A stretch of 14,637 nt of DNA, from NCBI GenBank assembly GCA_002499185.1, contig DAKN01000093.1, positions 14,679 to 29,315 of the forward strand, written 5' to 3'. Source of the DNA: Candidatus Pacearchaeota archaeon UBA284 (GTDB lineage: Archaea; Nanobdellota; Nanobdellia; Pacearchaeales; UBA284). The notes under the pieces were generated by a model that saw only the letters and a program-made list of their open reading frames with translations, was not told the DNA's origin and did not search any database. Positions 6,065 to 13,854 of the stretch are shown here, in pieces. The position numbers and the translations under genes were made by a program. The stretch's first letter is position 1. Every line of letters starts with the position of its first letter.

Positions 6065-7393
6065 ATGAAAAAGTTTTTTGCGTTTTTAATTGTCTTATTA
6101 GCAACCATAAGTTTGTTTGCTGATATAAGAATCGATTACTCAAATCCATCGGAATTCTCGTTGGGTAGTGATGTTATCATATCCATAATGGATACGACAA
6201 ATGGCAATATAATGTTTATCTCAACAGACCTTGCGGATACATTTATTATTGCGAATAGAGACCACACACAGGATACTTCAACCATAACAGGATTATTGAC
6301 ATTTATCCAAAATCATACAGAAACAACCGACAGTCTTGATATTTACAATTTTGGGTTTAGGGATTCTACTTGGACAGTATCTACAATTTCAACTGCTTTG
6401 TTAAGTTATTATGATACAACAAGCATAAAGTCATTGATTGACACTTTAATTAGTGAAGCAGAGTTAGGGGAAACATTAGGATTCTATCTTGACACTACAA
6501 AATTGAATGATACTTTGGCATTGTTTGTAAGGCTTGATAGTCTTGGAGCATATTTAGACTCATCAAAAATAAATGATACATTAGCATTGTTTGTAAGGCT
6601 TGATAGTTTAAGTTTTTACTTTGATAGTCTTGATATAAAGACATTGCTTGGTGGATATGTTGATTCAGCCATGTTTAATGATACACTTGCTGTGTTAGTA
6701 AGAACAACTGTTCTTGATAGTTTTGTGACTGACAGAATTTTAGAAGATTCCTTAAATAGTTATATGGATACAGCAATGACAAGGGACAGTGTTCCATTCT
6801 TCACTGGTGTTAATGTTTTTACAGACAGCAACACTTTTAATGGAAATACAATGTTAAAATATTTCTATAATATAGGAAGAACAAATTATTATGAGCAGAT
6901 ACCATATAGTAGAAATGTATCAATAAATTATACATCCAGTGCGGTAAGAGCAACAATGACACCAGCAACAAATGCATTTAATGGTTTATATTATGCTTAC
7001 ACAAGCAACAATGCTACAGCGGATGCTTCTCATAATCAGTTAATATTTTTTAACAACACATCATACGCACCATCCTCAGCGGTATATAAATATTTTGGAG
7101 ATGTAAGGGACTCTGTAATATACATACGATATAAAATGTCTTCAACAAATACGGCAGAGTGTGCAATGTTTTTAAGTTTATATACATTGTCTGGTGATAC
7201 TCTTGTTAAAAAGTTACCTATTACAAACTCACTAACAACTACTACAATGTATATTTCACTTGCTGATTTTTATGATACACTTTCAACAGTGCTGAATAAT
7301 GAATCATTTATATTTCAAGACAGTATATTTGTGACTGGATTATCTGATACCGTATATGTATACAACATAGGTGTTAATGTAGATTACAAATAA
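6065..7393 (+). CDS. fibre-like protein with Sec signal peptide and tandem DSL repeats
   Basis: A 442-aa protein. Residues 1-19 form a signal peptide (MKK, hydrophobic core, SLFA). Residues 20-60 (IRIDYSNPSEFSLGSDVIIS and on) match the mature N-terminus of the following gene's product. Residues about 115-240 contain repeats of roughly 22 residues around NDTLALFVRLDSL; two of these (139-160, 161-182) are near-identical and two more are degenerate, consistent with a trimeric coiled or beta shaft. VNVFTDSNTFNGNT (about 249-262) is a typical fibre beta repeat. Residues about 275-442 form a domain shared with the preceding gene's product. The ribosome site is weak (AAGAGA). The modular head-shaft-tip layout suggests a surface fibre, but a secretion signal is not expected on a virion fibre. 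Confidence 0.75.
   Translation: MKKFFAFLIVLLATISLFADIRIDYSNPSEFSLGSDVIISIMDTTNGNIMFISTDLADTFIIANRDHTQDTSTITGLLTFIQNHTETTDSLDIYNFGFRDSTWTVSTISTALLSYYDTTSIKSLIDTLISEAELGETLGFYLDTTKLNDTLALFVRLDSLGAYLDSSKINDTLALFVRLDSLSFYFDSLDIKTLLGGYVDSAMFNDTLAVLVRTTVLDSFVTDRILEDSLNSYMDTAMTRDSVPFFTGVNVFTDSNTFNGNTMLKYFYNIGRTNYYEQIPYSRNVSINYTSSAVRATMTPATNAFNGLYYAYTSNNATADASHNQLIFFNNTSYAPSSAVYKYFGDVRDSVIYIRYKMSSTNTAECAMFLSLYTLSGDTLVKKLPITNSLTTTTMYISLADFYDTLSTVLNNESFIFQDSIFVTGLSDTVYVYNIGVNVDYK
6479..6610 (+). repeat. two tandem 66-bp repeats in a fibre gene
   Basis: Repeat units 6479-6544 and 6545-6610 encode GFYLDTTKLNDTLALFVRLDSL-type units in frame. A stretch of over 20 bases centred on CATTGTTTGTAAGGCTTGAT is identical in both, while the first halves have diverged. 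This points to a fairly recent in-frame duplication or to recombination that homogenised the copies; it would alter shaft length without breaking the frame. Confidence 0.8.
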
Positions 7394-7430
7394 TTTAGTA
7401 GAAAAGATTTTTGCATAAAGGAGTTTTTAT

Positions 7431-10427
7431 ATGTGTCAGAAGTGGAAAATATTACTTTTAATAGTTTCAATTGTAATATCTATTTTTACACTGCACAGTG
7501 ATGAGAGGGTGGATTACTCCACCCCTTCACGCTTAAGTGTAGGAAGTGATTATATAATAAGCACAATTGATACATCAGGTCAATTCTTAATTTTTGTAAA
7601 TATTGAAAATGACACGATAATACTTCCTTTATATGAAATATTAGAGGGGTATTTGGAAAACTCCAACGATTCGTTTGGTTTTCTTTATGGAGATAGTGTT
7701 GAATATAAAAAACTTATAAAGTTTTCGGATAGCACGATGATTGTTGGGGGAGAAGGGGAAATGTTTTTGTATTCACCAAATACTATTGGTGGATTTTATA
7801 GTAATGTTCCACTGGTAGTTCACAATGGAACATTCTATCAGTACATGGGAGATGATGGGTATTACATATACGATGATAATTATGGAAATGCATGGTCATA
7901 TTTTAACAATACATCAATTTCTATAATTGATAGCACAACACAAAGCAATGTTGTATTTATGAAATTAGATACTTTGTGGAACCTAAACCCTACTGATGCT
8001 TCAAAGTATTTTAAGTATGAGGGAACAAATTTTACTGTTGCTGTAAGTTCGGGAGCGGGGACAAACGAATTAAATCTAACCCATGGGGATTTATCTACAC
8101 AAGACAGGATGACTGCTGGAAACTTTTACACGACAGGGGATATTTATATTGGAGATTCTTTATATGCTTTAAGAATAAAAACCCCATTCGCAAATGTCAC
8201 TGATTCTGTTGCAACTAACAAGTTAAAAGTAAATTATATATCTGCTTTGGATTCTTTATATGTAAAGGCAAACTATATATATGCTATTGATAGTTTTAAG
8301 ACAGGTGGTATTGCAAGGGTGCAGGATATTGTGATTGGTGATTCAATTCTTTATTACACATATCCAGGTCTAACACCAAAGGAATGGCATAAAGCATCAA
8401 GTTATGTATTTTCAGAGTTTAGTGATACCTCTGAAAAAGTTCAATTTGATGGTGGAAGTGTATATACTACACAAAATGCTTATATAGGTGCAGGTTTATA
8501 TGTTGCACAGGAATGGGTTGATTCGGCAACAACACCTTGGCTATGGGGATTGCAGAATATATTTAAACATGGAAATACTACCTTCTATGATGATATTACT
8601 CTTATTGGTGATACCAATAGTAATAATCAATCATATTTAGGGTTGATAAATATAACTGATAGTATGCATACTCAACTCAGACCTGGAAATATTAGGCTGT
8701 CAAAAATATACACATCATCTTCAAGTAGGGATTTGGATTCATTATTTATTTTATTTGAAAAGGATAAACTCACATTATATAGATATGATAATCAAAGCCG
8801 AACATGGAGTGTAGATACAACAAGATTTGAGTACAAAGGTAATTCTGTAAAGTTAATGTCAATGTCAGATACAACAAAATACTTATCGTTGGTGAATGGG
8901 AACATTTCTGTCACTGGTGTAGGCAATAATACTTTATATGGAAATTTAAGAGTTAATGGAACTGGGACATTCAATGGAAATTTGTATTTATTCAGTGGAA
9001 CACATATGGAGATTTATGATACTCTTACAAACTTAAATTCAAGGATAAATACAGGGTATTATAGAATTATGAATTTGTTTGCTGATAGCAATAGGGTTGT
9101 GTTAGACACATCTGGGTTATATCTATACAATTACTCAAATCAGTCTATTTTGACACAGGTCACAACACATGGAATTTCTACTCCAATTGTAACATCAGAT
9201 ACAAGTAAAGTAGATATTATTCGTTCAAAGAATGGAAGCGAATTTGCATTCTTCCATAATCCACTTACTCAGAATGAAACAGGAATCCTAGTGGATTCAC
9301 TCGGATTTATAATTTCAGACTATGATAACAATACTACATTATACTTATATAATGGAGAGGTTAATCTATATAATTTTGCTGGGGATAGTGGGTGGTTTGA
9401 TTTATTGACTGATGGACTATATTTTTATGATTGGGCATCACAACAACATACAGGGACATATGCATCAGATATAATGAGATTGCAAAGTGTTGACCTTGAA
9501 GACTCTGTTGTTGCAAAAAACAATGGAGACTTGTATTGGTCGGGTATAGCATATGGTAACGACATAGAGTTGGATAGTGCAAACATAGCAAGATTGGTTA
9601 TAGACCACATAGTGGAAGGGCGTGATGCAAAGTTTCTTGATTCTATTTTAGTTGGAACATCCCCTAATCAATTAAAACTAAAACATGATACTTTATTTTC
9701 ATTGACTTCTACTGATACGGTTCGTATTAGCAATGGAAATCTGAAGGCAACTGGATATGCATTTATTGATGACTCAATCAGAACACGCAAAGCAGTTGTT
9801 GATATAGTATTTCCAAAGGATAGCACACGAACCTTTATTAAGCGGGCAGAAACTGATAATATTATTACAGATACAATATGGAATACATTTCAAACATATT
9901 TATCGTCTTGGACATGTCCAGGGAAAGACTTTTATATGGAAAATTCAAGGGGGGCATGGTTACCAGATACTAATAATATGGATTACAATTTAGTGATTGG
10001 GTATGGAACTGGTAGTGCCATAACAAGATTTTACTCAACAGCACCAGTTAACCCGCTGTTTTCTGCATTGAATGACTCTACCTGTAGAATATTCAGAGCA
10101 AATCATGACTCGGTGTTTTTGATTCATTGGAAACGATATAGTGCGATAGATTCTGTAAAAGTATCATTTGGAGTTATGAATAAAGACTTTACTTTTGATA
10201 CACTTATAAACAACTATAAACTTACAATACCAGGTGATGATTCGTGGCAAAGCACTTGGTTGGGATTATCAAACTTTACAACTCCAGCAGATACTTTAAA
10301 AATAATAAATCCAATGTGTTTTAAATTGGTATTTAAGGTTTTTGCTGGGACATCGGAGGAAGGATTTACTTTTGATAAAGCGTGTGTTATTGCAAAAGGA
10401 TATCAAGGAACAAAGGCTCAGGAGTAA
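7431..10427 (+). CDS. large fibre/adhesin-like protein with Sec signal peptide
   Basis: A 998-aa protein, the largest in the window. It starts MCQKWK, then a hydrophobic core and a probable cleavage after LHS (residue 23). The mature start (ERVDYSTPSRLSVGSDYIIS) is homologous to that of the preceding gene's product, so the two share an exported N-terminal domain. The long middle is Asp/Ser/Thr/Asn-rich with recurrent short beta motifs such as NGTGTFNGNLYLFSG (about 509-523) and many DSL/DSI turns, resembling the beta-helical or trimeric shafts of tail fibres. The C-terminal 130 residues or so (IFRANHDSVFLIHWKRYSAI, then DFTFDTLINNYKL) form a distinct tip domain, perhaps distantly related to those of the two upstream genes. 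The AAAGGAG site is well placed. No catalytic motif or membrane anchor was seen, so a Sec-exported product would be periplasmic or secreted unless bound by a partner. Confidence 0.75.
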   Translation: MCQKWKILLLIVSIVISIFTLHSDERVDYSTPSRLSVGSDYIISTIDTSGQFLIFVNIENDTIILPLYEILEGYLENSNDSFGFLYGDSVEYKKLIKFSDSTMIVGGEGEMFLYSPNTIGGFYSNVPLVVHNGTFYQYMGDDGYYIYDDNYGNAWSYFNNTSISIIDSTTQSNVVFMKLDTLWNLNPTDASKYFKYEGTNFTVAVSSGAGTNELNLTHGDLSTQDRMTAGNFYTTGDIYIGDSLYALRIKTPFANVTDSVATNKLKVNYISALDSLYVKANYIYAIDSFKTGGIARVQDIVIGDSILYYTYPGLTPKEWHKASSYVFSEFSDTSEKVQFDGGSVYTTQNAYIGAGLYVAQEWVDSATTPWLWGLQNIFKHGNTTFYDDITLIGDTNSNNQSYLGLINITDSMHTQLRPGNIRLSKIYTSSSSRDLDSLFILFEKDKLTLYRYDNQSRTWSVDTTRFEYKGNSVKLMSMSDTTKYLSLVNGNISVTGVGNNTLYGNLRVNGTGTFNGNLYLFSGTHMEIYDTLTNLNSRINTGYYRIMNLFADSNRVVLDTSGLYLYNYSNQSILTQVTTHGISTPIVTSDTSKVDIIRSKNGSEFAFFHNPLTQNETGILVDSLGFIISDYDNNTTLYLYNGEVNLYNFAGDSGWFDLLTDGLYFYDWASQQHTGTYASDIMRLQSVDLEDSVVAKNNGDLYWSGIAYGNDIELDSANIARLVIDHIVEGRDAKFLDSILVGTSPNQLKLKHDTLFSLTSTDTVRISNGNLKATGYAFIDDSIRTRKAVVDIVFPKDSTRTFIKRAETDNIITDTIWNTFQTYLSSWTCPGKDFYMENSRGAWLPDTNNMDYNLVIGYGTGSAITRFYSTAPVNPLFSALNDSTCRIFRANHDSVFLIHWKRYSAIDSVKVSFGVMNKDFTFDTLINNYKLTIPGDDSWQSTWLGLSNFTTPADTLKIINPMCFKLVFKVFAGTSEEGFTFDKACVIAKGYQGTKAQE

Positions 10428-10429
10428 CA

Positions 10430-10666
10430 ATGAAACATAAATTACTTTTTATTGTTTTACTTTTGTGCTTGGTTTTATATGCAGAGCCCAAAAAAGCATT
10501 TTTACGGGAAAACAAAATGGCTTCTGACTTTTTATCGTTTGGGGATACAAAGGGGAAGTTCGCCACCATAATTGATACTATGACATACAGTGAATTTAGA
10601 TATAGACTTACTGGTTCAACTTTAAGGTTAATGTTAATAATAATGTTTGGTATGACAAGTATGTAA
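10430..10666 (+). CDS. small exported protein, apparently frameshifted near its 3' end
   Basis: The frame as read encodes 78 aa: a signal peptide (MKHKLLFIVLLLCLVLYA, cleavage after residue 18) and a short polar mature part (EPKKAFLRENKMASDFLSFG and on). The start at 10430 is chosen over the longer frame because CAGGAG lies just upstream, overlapping the preceding gene's stop. The last 14 residues (LRLMLIIMFGMTSM) look non-coding, whereas the -1 frame gives FKVNVNNNVWYDKYVNVKGD and stops at 10681-10683, right before the next gene. One extra T in the TTT at 10621-10623 would join them into an 84-aa protein. This could be a real mutation, programmed frameshifting or a sequence error. The function is unknown; it ends the run of signal-peptide genes. 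Confidence 0.6.
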   Translation: MKHKLLFIVLLLCLVLYAEPKKAFLRENKMASDFLSFGDTKGKFATIIDTMTYSEFRYRLTGSTLRLMLIIMFGMTSM

Positions 10667-10685
10667 ATGTAAAAGGAGATTAAAT

Positions 10686-12203
10686 ATGTTTAAGAAAGAA
10701 ATTATTGAAAAACTTGCAAAAGATATTGAATACACAGGAGACATAGATTCTCTTATTATGGGGATATATGTTGAGTTTGAGCATGCTCTTGGTGGAACAA
10801 TAGCATACAATTTATTTGATATTGCAATGATAGCAAAAGCACACCTTGAAGAAAGCGATGATTACTATGAGGAGTATTCTATCTATTTTGATGAGGAAAA
10901 AATAAAAGAAATAGATGATAAATATATTGAGGATATTGCAACAGAGATAGACTATTTTGGGGATAAAGATGTATTAAGAGATGGTATTTATATTGAAATC
11001 GAACACAATATTTCTTTGGGGTGGAATTTAATTGATATGGCACGAATAGCAAAAGACCATATTGAGCAACATGGAAATGATTATTATGTAACATTAAAAA
11101 GAATGGAAGATAAAATAGACTCAACAGACAACACCGAACAACCAACAGAATCAATACAAGAGGAAATACAAAGCAAAGAAGATAAGGAAATGGAGAATGA
11201 AAAACCAGCATACGGGTGGAAACCATTAGAAGATTTAGGACTTGAGACTTTTGAAGAGAATGACAAGGTTGGTGTAAGAAGAATAGAATCACAAGAACCT
11301 GTAATATTACCAGAATATGATTATATTGAGGATGGTATTTCTATGCCAAATGGTATTTTAGTAGCAACACAAAATGGAGAAAAGATACGAATTATGTTAT
11401 GGTCATATTTAGAGGAAGATGCAAATCCAAAAGAAAAGGCTACTTATGAAAAGAATTCCATACTGGAGTCAAGGGGTTTAACACAGAAACAAAAACACAT
11501 TATTGAGAAGGCAGTGATAGATGGTAGAATATCAGGTGTTTTCACAAGTTGGGAAGATTTCCCGCAAGATGTTATTGATGCTCTTGAAAAAATAAATGAT
11601 TCAGAGATATTATGGATGGAATCCCAGAGATATGCACATGACTTTAAAAGAAAGTTTAATGCGAAGGTAAATGAGGGAGTAGATTATGACGGTTTAGAAC
11701 ATAAAAACAAAACACCAAGAATCCAACCAGGAACTCCAAAACAATTATCAAAGGAAGATTTGGAAACTTGGAAAGAGTATGGTTATTCTTGGAAAGCAAT
11801 GCAATCTGCCATAGTAAGAAATCCAAGAGAAATAAGTGATATGAAAATAGGTGGTTTAGTAAATGAGATAAAAAAGTTAAGTGAGAGTGAAATGAAAGAA
11901 TTTTTATCTTTATTGAATGAAGACCTAATAGGAACAAGTGGGTATAAAGAATTAACTGACGAAGAGATTGAAGATAGTTATGCTGATTATAAGATAGTAG
12001 ATATAACCGTTTTTGATGGTAAGGAAGAGGGAGTTAAATCTGGTTATATAGAGATAGAGTTTAAAAATAACGAGGATGTTACTGATAGTTGGATTAAATA
12101 TCCCAATGGCAAAATAGCATTTGATGGTTGGTATCCTGATAAAGAGTATTTTGCATTTGTAGATGCAATTAATAAAAAAATAAATGAATTATCCAAAAGG
12201 TAA
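10686..12203 (+). CDS. tandem DUF5661-like protein, unknown function
   Basis: A 505-aa acidic protein. Its N-terminus has two copies of a DUF5661-type helical motif: IYVEFEH (27-33) with IAKAHLEESDDYY (49-61), and IYIEIEH (101-107) with IAKDHIEQHGNDYY (121-134). DUF5661 is common in phage and metagenomic proteins and has no established biochemical role that I know of. A Gln/Glu-rich linker (about 143-175) follows, then a region of about 330 residues that I do not recognise, with no catalytic motif apparent. There is no signal peptide, so export ends before this gene. AAAAGGAG seven bases upstream supports the start. It may be translated from the same message as the fibre-like genes, but it looks cytoplasmic or virion-associated. 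Confidence 0.7.
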   Translation: MFKKEIIEKLAKDIEYTGDIDSLIMGIYVEFEHALGGTIAYNLFDIAMIAKAHLEESDDYYEEYSIYFDEEKIKEIDDKYIEDIATEIDYFGDKDVLRDGIYIEIEHNISLGWNLIDMARIAKDHIEQHGNDYYVTLKRMEDKIDSTDNTEQPTESIQEEIQSKEDKEMENEKPAYGWKPLEDLGLETFEENDKVGVRRIESQEPVILPEYDYIEDGISMPNGILVATQNGEKIRIMLWSYLEEDANPKEKATYEKNSILESRGLTQKQKHIIEKAVIDGRISGVFTSWEDFPQDVIDALEKINDSEILWMESQRYAHDFKRKFNAKVNEGVDYDGLEHKNKTPRIQPGTPKQLSKEDLETWKEYGYSWKAMQSAIVRNPREISDMKIGGLVNEIKKLSESEMKEFLSLLNEDLIGTSGYKELTDEEIEDSYADYKIVDITVFDGKEEGVKSGYIEIEFKNNEDVTDSWIKYPNGKIAFDGWYPDKEYFAFVDAINKKINELSKR

Positions 12204-13067
12204 ATGAGTAGCAAATTAAATATTCTTGTTGAACAAATAAAAAATCTTTCCAATGATGAATTAAAGTTATTGGAAAGATTTTTAACTTATGGCAAATCAA
12301 AGTATGGCGTTACAACTCCATTACATATTAACCCTACAAGAGAAGAAATAATAAAAGAAATATCCAGTAAATTATTGTGTAGGTTTATAATCGTTATGGA
12401 AGACCACATAACACCAGATGGAAAAGAATTAAAGGCAAATGATGTTTTAGTATTTAAGTATGGTGGAGAAGTTTTACACAGCGATATTGTAAAACAATTT
12501 GGATTATCATTTATGAACACTTTGCTTTTAGAATATATGGGGAAGGATATTATAAGTGTAACAATATCAATGCCTACATCTCATCCTTTTTATCATAATC
12601 CAGAAATAGTTTCTTTTATAATGGGCAATCAACATATAAAAGATATTCTTGGAAATGAAATAAAAAACACTACTGTTAGTTATTTTGACGAACACAGAGT
12701 TGGAAAATGGGAAGATGCATTTAAGTCAAGTGAAGAGAAAATAAGCATAGGTGAAACAATTTATAATTATTTGTTAACCTATAATAATAGAGTTTCGGAA
12801 AGTGACAAAACCCTCGTAATAAATTATGTTAAATCTCTTATAGATGAATCCAATGAATATATACGAAAAGAAGTGGAAACTATGAAAGATTTAATTGCAA
12901 TTAAAAAGGGTAAAATTGCAAAAGAGCGTGGCATACTAAATATAAACCAGATAAGATATGATTCAAATGAAGATTTAAATGATTTAAGAAAAATGTTAGA
13001 TGTGGTTGAACTGCTTTTAGTATATAAAACAAAAGAAGAAGAATTTTGGTGGACTGTAAATCAATAG
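12204..13067 (+). CDS. hypothetical protein, unrecognised
   Basis: A 287-aa protein with no family that I recognise. It begins immediately after the stop of the DUF5661 gene, with AAAAGG only three bases from the ATG, so it is probably translated by re-initiation. The N-terminal helix (LNILVEQIKNLSNDELKLLE) resembles short leucine-rich dimerisation helices. A central mixed alpha/beta part follows (TPDGKELKANDVLVFKYGGE around 69-90), then a helical C-terminal third rich in Lys/Glu (about 180-287) that may form a coiled coil. There is no signal peptide or membrane segment. The shared codon use and tight spacing suggest one operon with its neighbours. Confidence 0.7.
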   Translation: MSSKLNILVEQIKNLSNDELKLLERFLTYGKSKYGVTTPLHINPTREEIIKEISSKLLCRFIIVMEDHITPDGKELKANDVLVFKYGGEVLHSDIVKQFGLSFMNTLLLEYMGKDIISVTISMPTSHPFYHNPEIVSFIMGNQHIKDILGNEIKNTTVSYFDEHRVGKWEDAFKSSEEKISIGETIYNYLLTYNNRVSESDKTLVINYVKSLIDESNEYIRKEVETMKDLIAIKKGKIAKERGILNINQIRYDSNEDLNDLRKMLDVVELLLVYKTKEEEFWWTVNQ

Positions 13068-13077
13068 GAGGCATACA

Positions 13078-13440
13078 GTGTCATTAGAGATTGGTAAAAA
13101 AGTAAAAATTAACAAAGATTTACTTTTAGCATACTTAAAGATTATATCCGACCCTAATCTTTTGGGAATAGATATAGAACTTTTAGATGTGCTACCAATT
13201 AATTTTACAGGAGACATAAATGAGATTGTGTCGTTAATGTGTAATGGATATTGGCAGTTGGTAGACTGTTATATTGAGTCTGAGATAGTAAGTTCAGAGC
13301 ATTCCTATGAACAAGATAATGAAGTGGATGAAATAATAGATTCAGAATCGTTTCTATCAAATAATACAATGTGGATACTTGTTTCTGTAACTAATGAAGA
13401 TTTTATAATAAGGCTACCAGAAGAGTTACTTATTGGATAA
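13078..13440 (+). CDS. small hypothetical protein (GTG start)
   Basis: A 120-aa acidic protein starting at GTG with a near-perfect ribosome site (AGGAGG, seven bases upstream), which fixes the start. The N-terminus (SLEIGKKVKINKDLLLAYLK) could be a small SH3-like beta segment followed by helix; the middle has an acidic loop (EHSYEQDNEVDEIIDSES), and the end (WILVSVTNEDFIIRLPEELL) looks like a beta hairpin. No family was recognised. It stops five bases before the STAS-like gene, so the two may be co-translated or functionally linked; that link is inference. Confidence 0.7.
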   Translation: MSLEIGKKVKINKDLLLAYLKIISDPNLLGIDIELLDVLPINFTGDINEIVSLMCNGYWQLVDCYIESEIVSSEHSYEQDNEVDEIIDSESFLSNNTMWILVSVTNEDFIIRLPEELLIG

Positions 13441-13445
13441 TTTAT

Positions 13446-13808
13446 ATGAAAAGAAAAACCATACAGATTGTTTTTTCAGATGAAGTTTTATCTTCAATAG
13501 AGCAAGGTCAAAGATTGGCTACAAGTATTTTGTATTATTTAAAAGAGGGACATAATGTTGTTGTAGATTTTAATGGGGTGTCTTTTTTAAGTGATGAGTT
13601 TATAGCGGAGGGGCTTGGAAAATTATTTAATACTGGTATAGCATTTAATCATAGAATAGGTATGAAAAACCTTCCAATTATGTTTTCAGAGATAGTAAAA
13701 GAGCATTTATTATCTGTTGTCAAGGCAAATAAAGAGTATGAGACTTGGATAGATTCAAACCAAATGGATTTTACTTATAATATTTCAGATAGTTGGAAAA
13801 AAGTATAA
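13446..13808 (+). CDS. STAS-like protein (DUF4325 family)
   Basis: A 120-aa protein whose pattern fits DUF4325 / STAS_like: an N-terminal strand (IQIVFSDEVLSS), the segment GQRLATSILYYLKEGHNVVV, then DFNGVSFLSDEFIAEGLGKL (41-60), where family members have a D-F-x-G-V-x-x-x-S-x-x-F-x-x-E core. In bacteria such domains often accompany GHKL-type ATPases, as in anti-sigma or conflict systems; no ATPase is encoded next to it here. The ribosome site is weak, so translation probably depends on the upstream gene. A regulatory protein-binding role (an anti-anti-sigma mimic or partner of a host kinase) is possible but inferred. Confidence 0.7.
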   Translation: MKRKTIQIVFSDEVLSSIEQGQRLATSILYYLKEGHNVVVDFNGVSFLSDEFIAEGLGKLFNTGIAFNHRIGMKNLPIMFSEIVKEHLLSVVKANKEYETWIDSNQMDFTYNISDSWKKV

Positions 13809-13809
13809 C

Positions 13810-13839
13810 AAAAGTTACAAAGATTTTGTAAATCTATTA
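13810..13839 (+). promoter_or_regulatory. conserved element AAAAGTT-N11-GTAAATCTATTA, copy 2
   Basis: AAAAGTT (13810-13816), an 11-base spacer ending in TTTT, then GTAAATCTATTA (13828-13839), with the same boxes and spacing as at 3729-3758. It begins directly after the STAS-like gene's stop and 16 bases before the ChaB-like start codon. It also contains a perfect inverted repeat, TTACAAA-GAT-TTTGTAA (13815-13831), which is absent from copy 1. Probable promoter or regulator site. Confidence 0.55.
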
Positions 13840-13854
13840 GTTGAGGATTAAAGA

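Noticed and set aside
7085..7092. TATAAATA, a match to the T4 late promoter
   Set aside because: It lies inside a fibre-like coding region far from any gene start; expected by chance at this base composition.
10382..10429. Upstream extension of the small exported protein
   Set aside because: It would overlap the large fibre gene, has no ribosome site, and would bury the signal peptide; ATG at 10430 has CAGGAG.
10610..10630. Programmed -1 frameshift at a slippery heptamer
   Set aside because: No X-XXY-YYZ heptamer or obvious downstream stem was found; a simple indel at TTT explains the pattern at least as well.
13056..13067. GTAAATCAATAG as a further copy of the repeated element
   Set aside because: It encodes the last codons and stop of the 287-aa gene, differs in the core, and lacks the AAAAGTT box.
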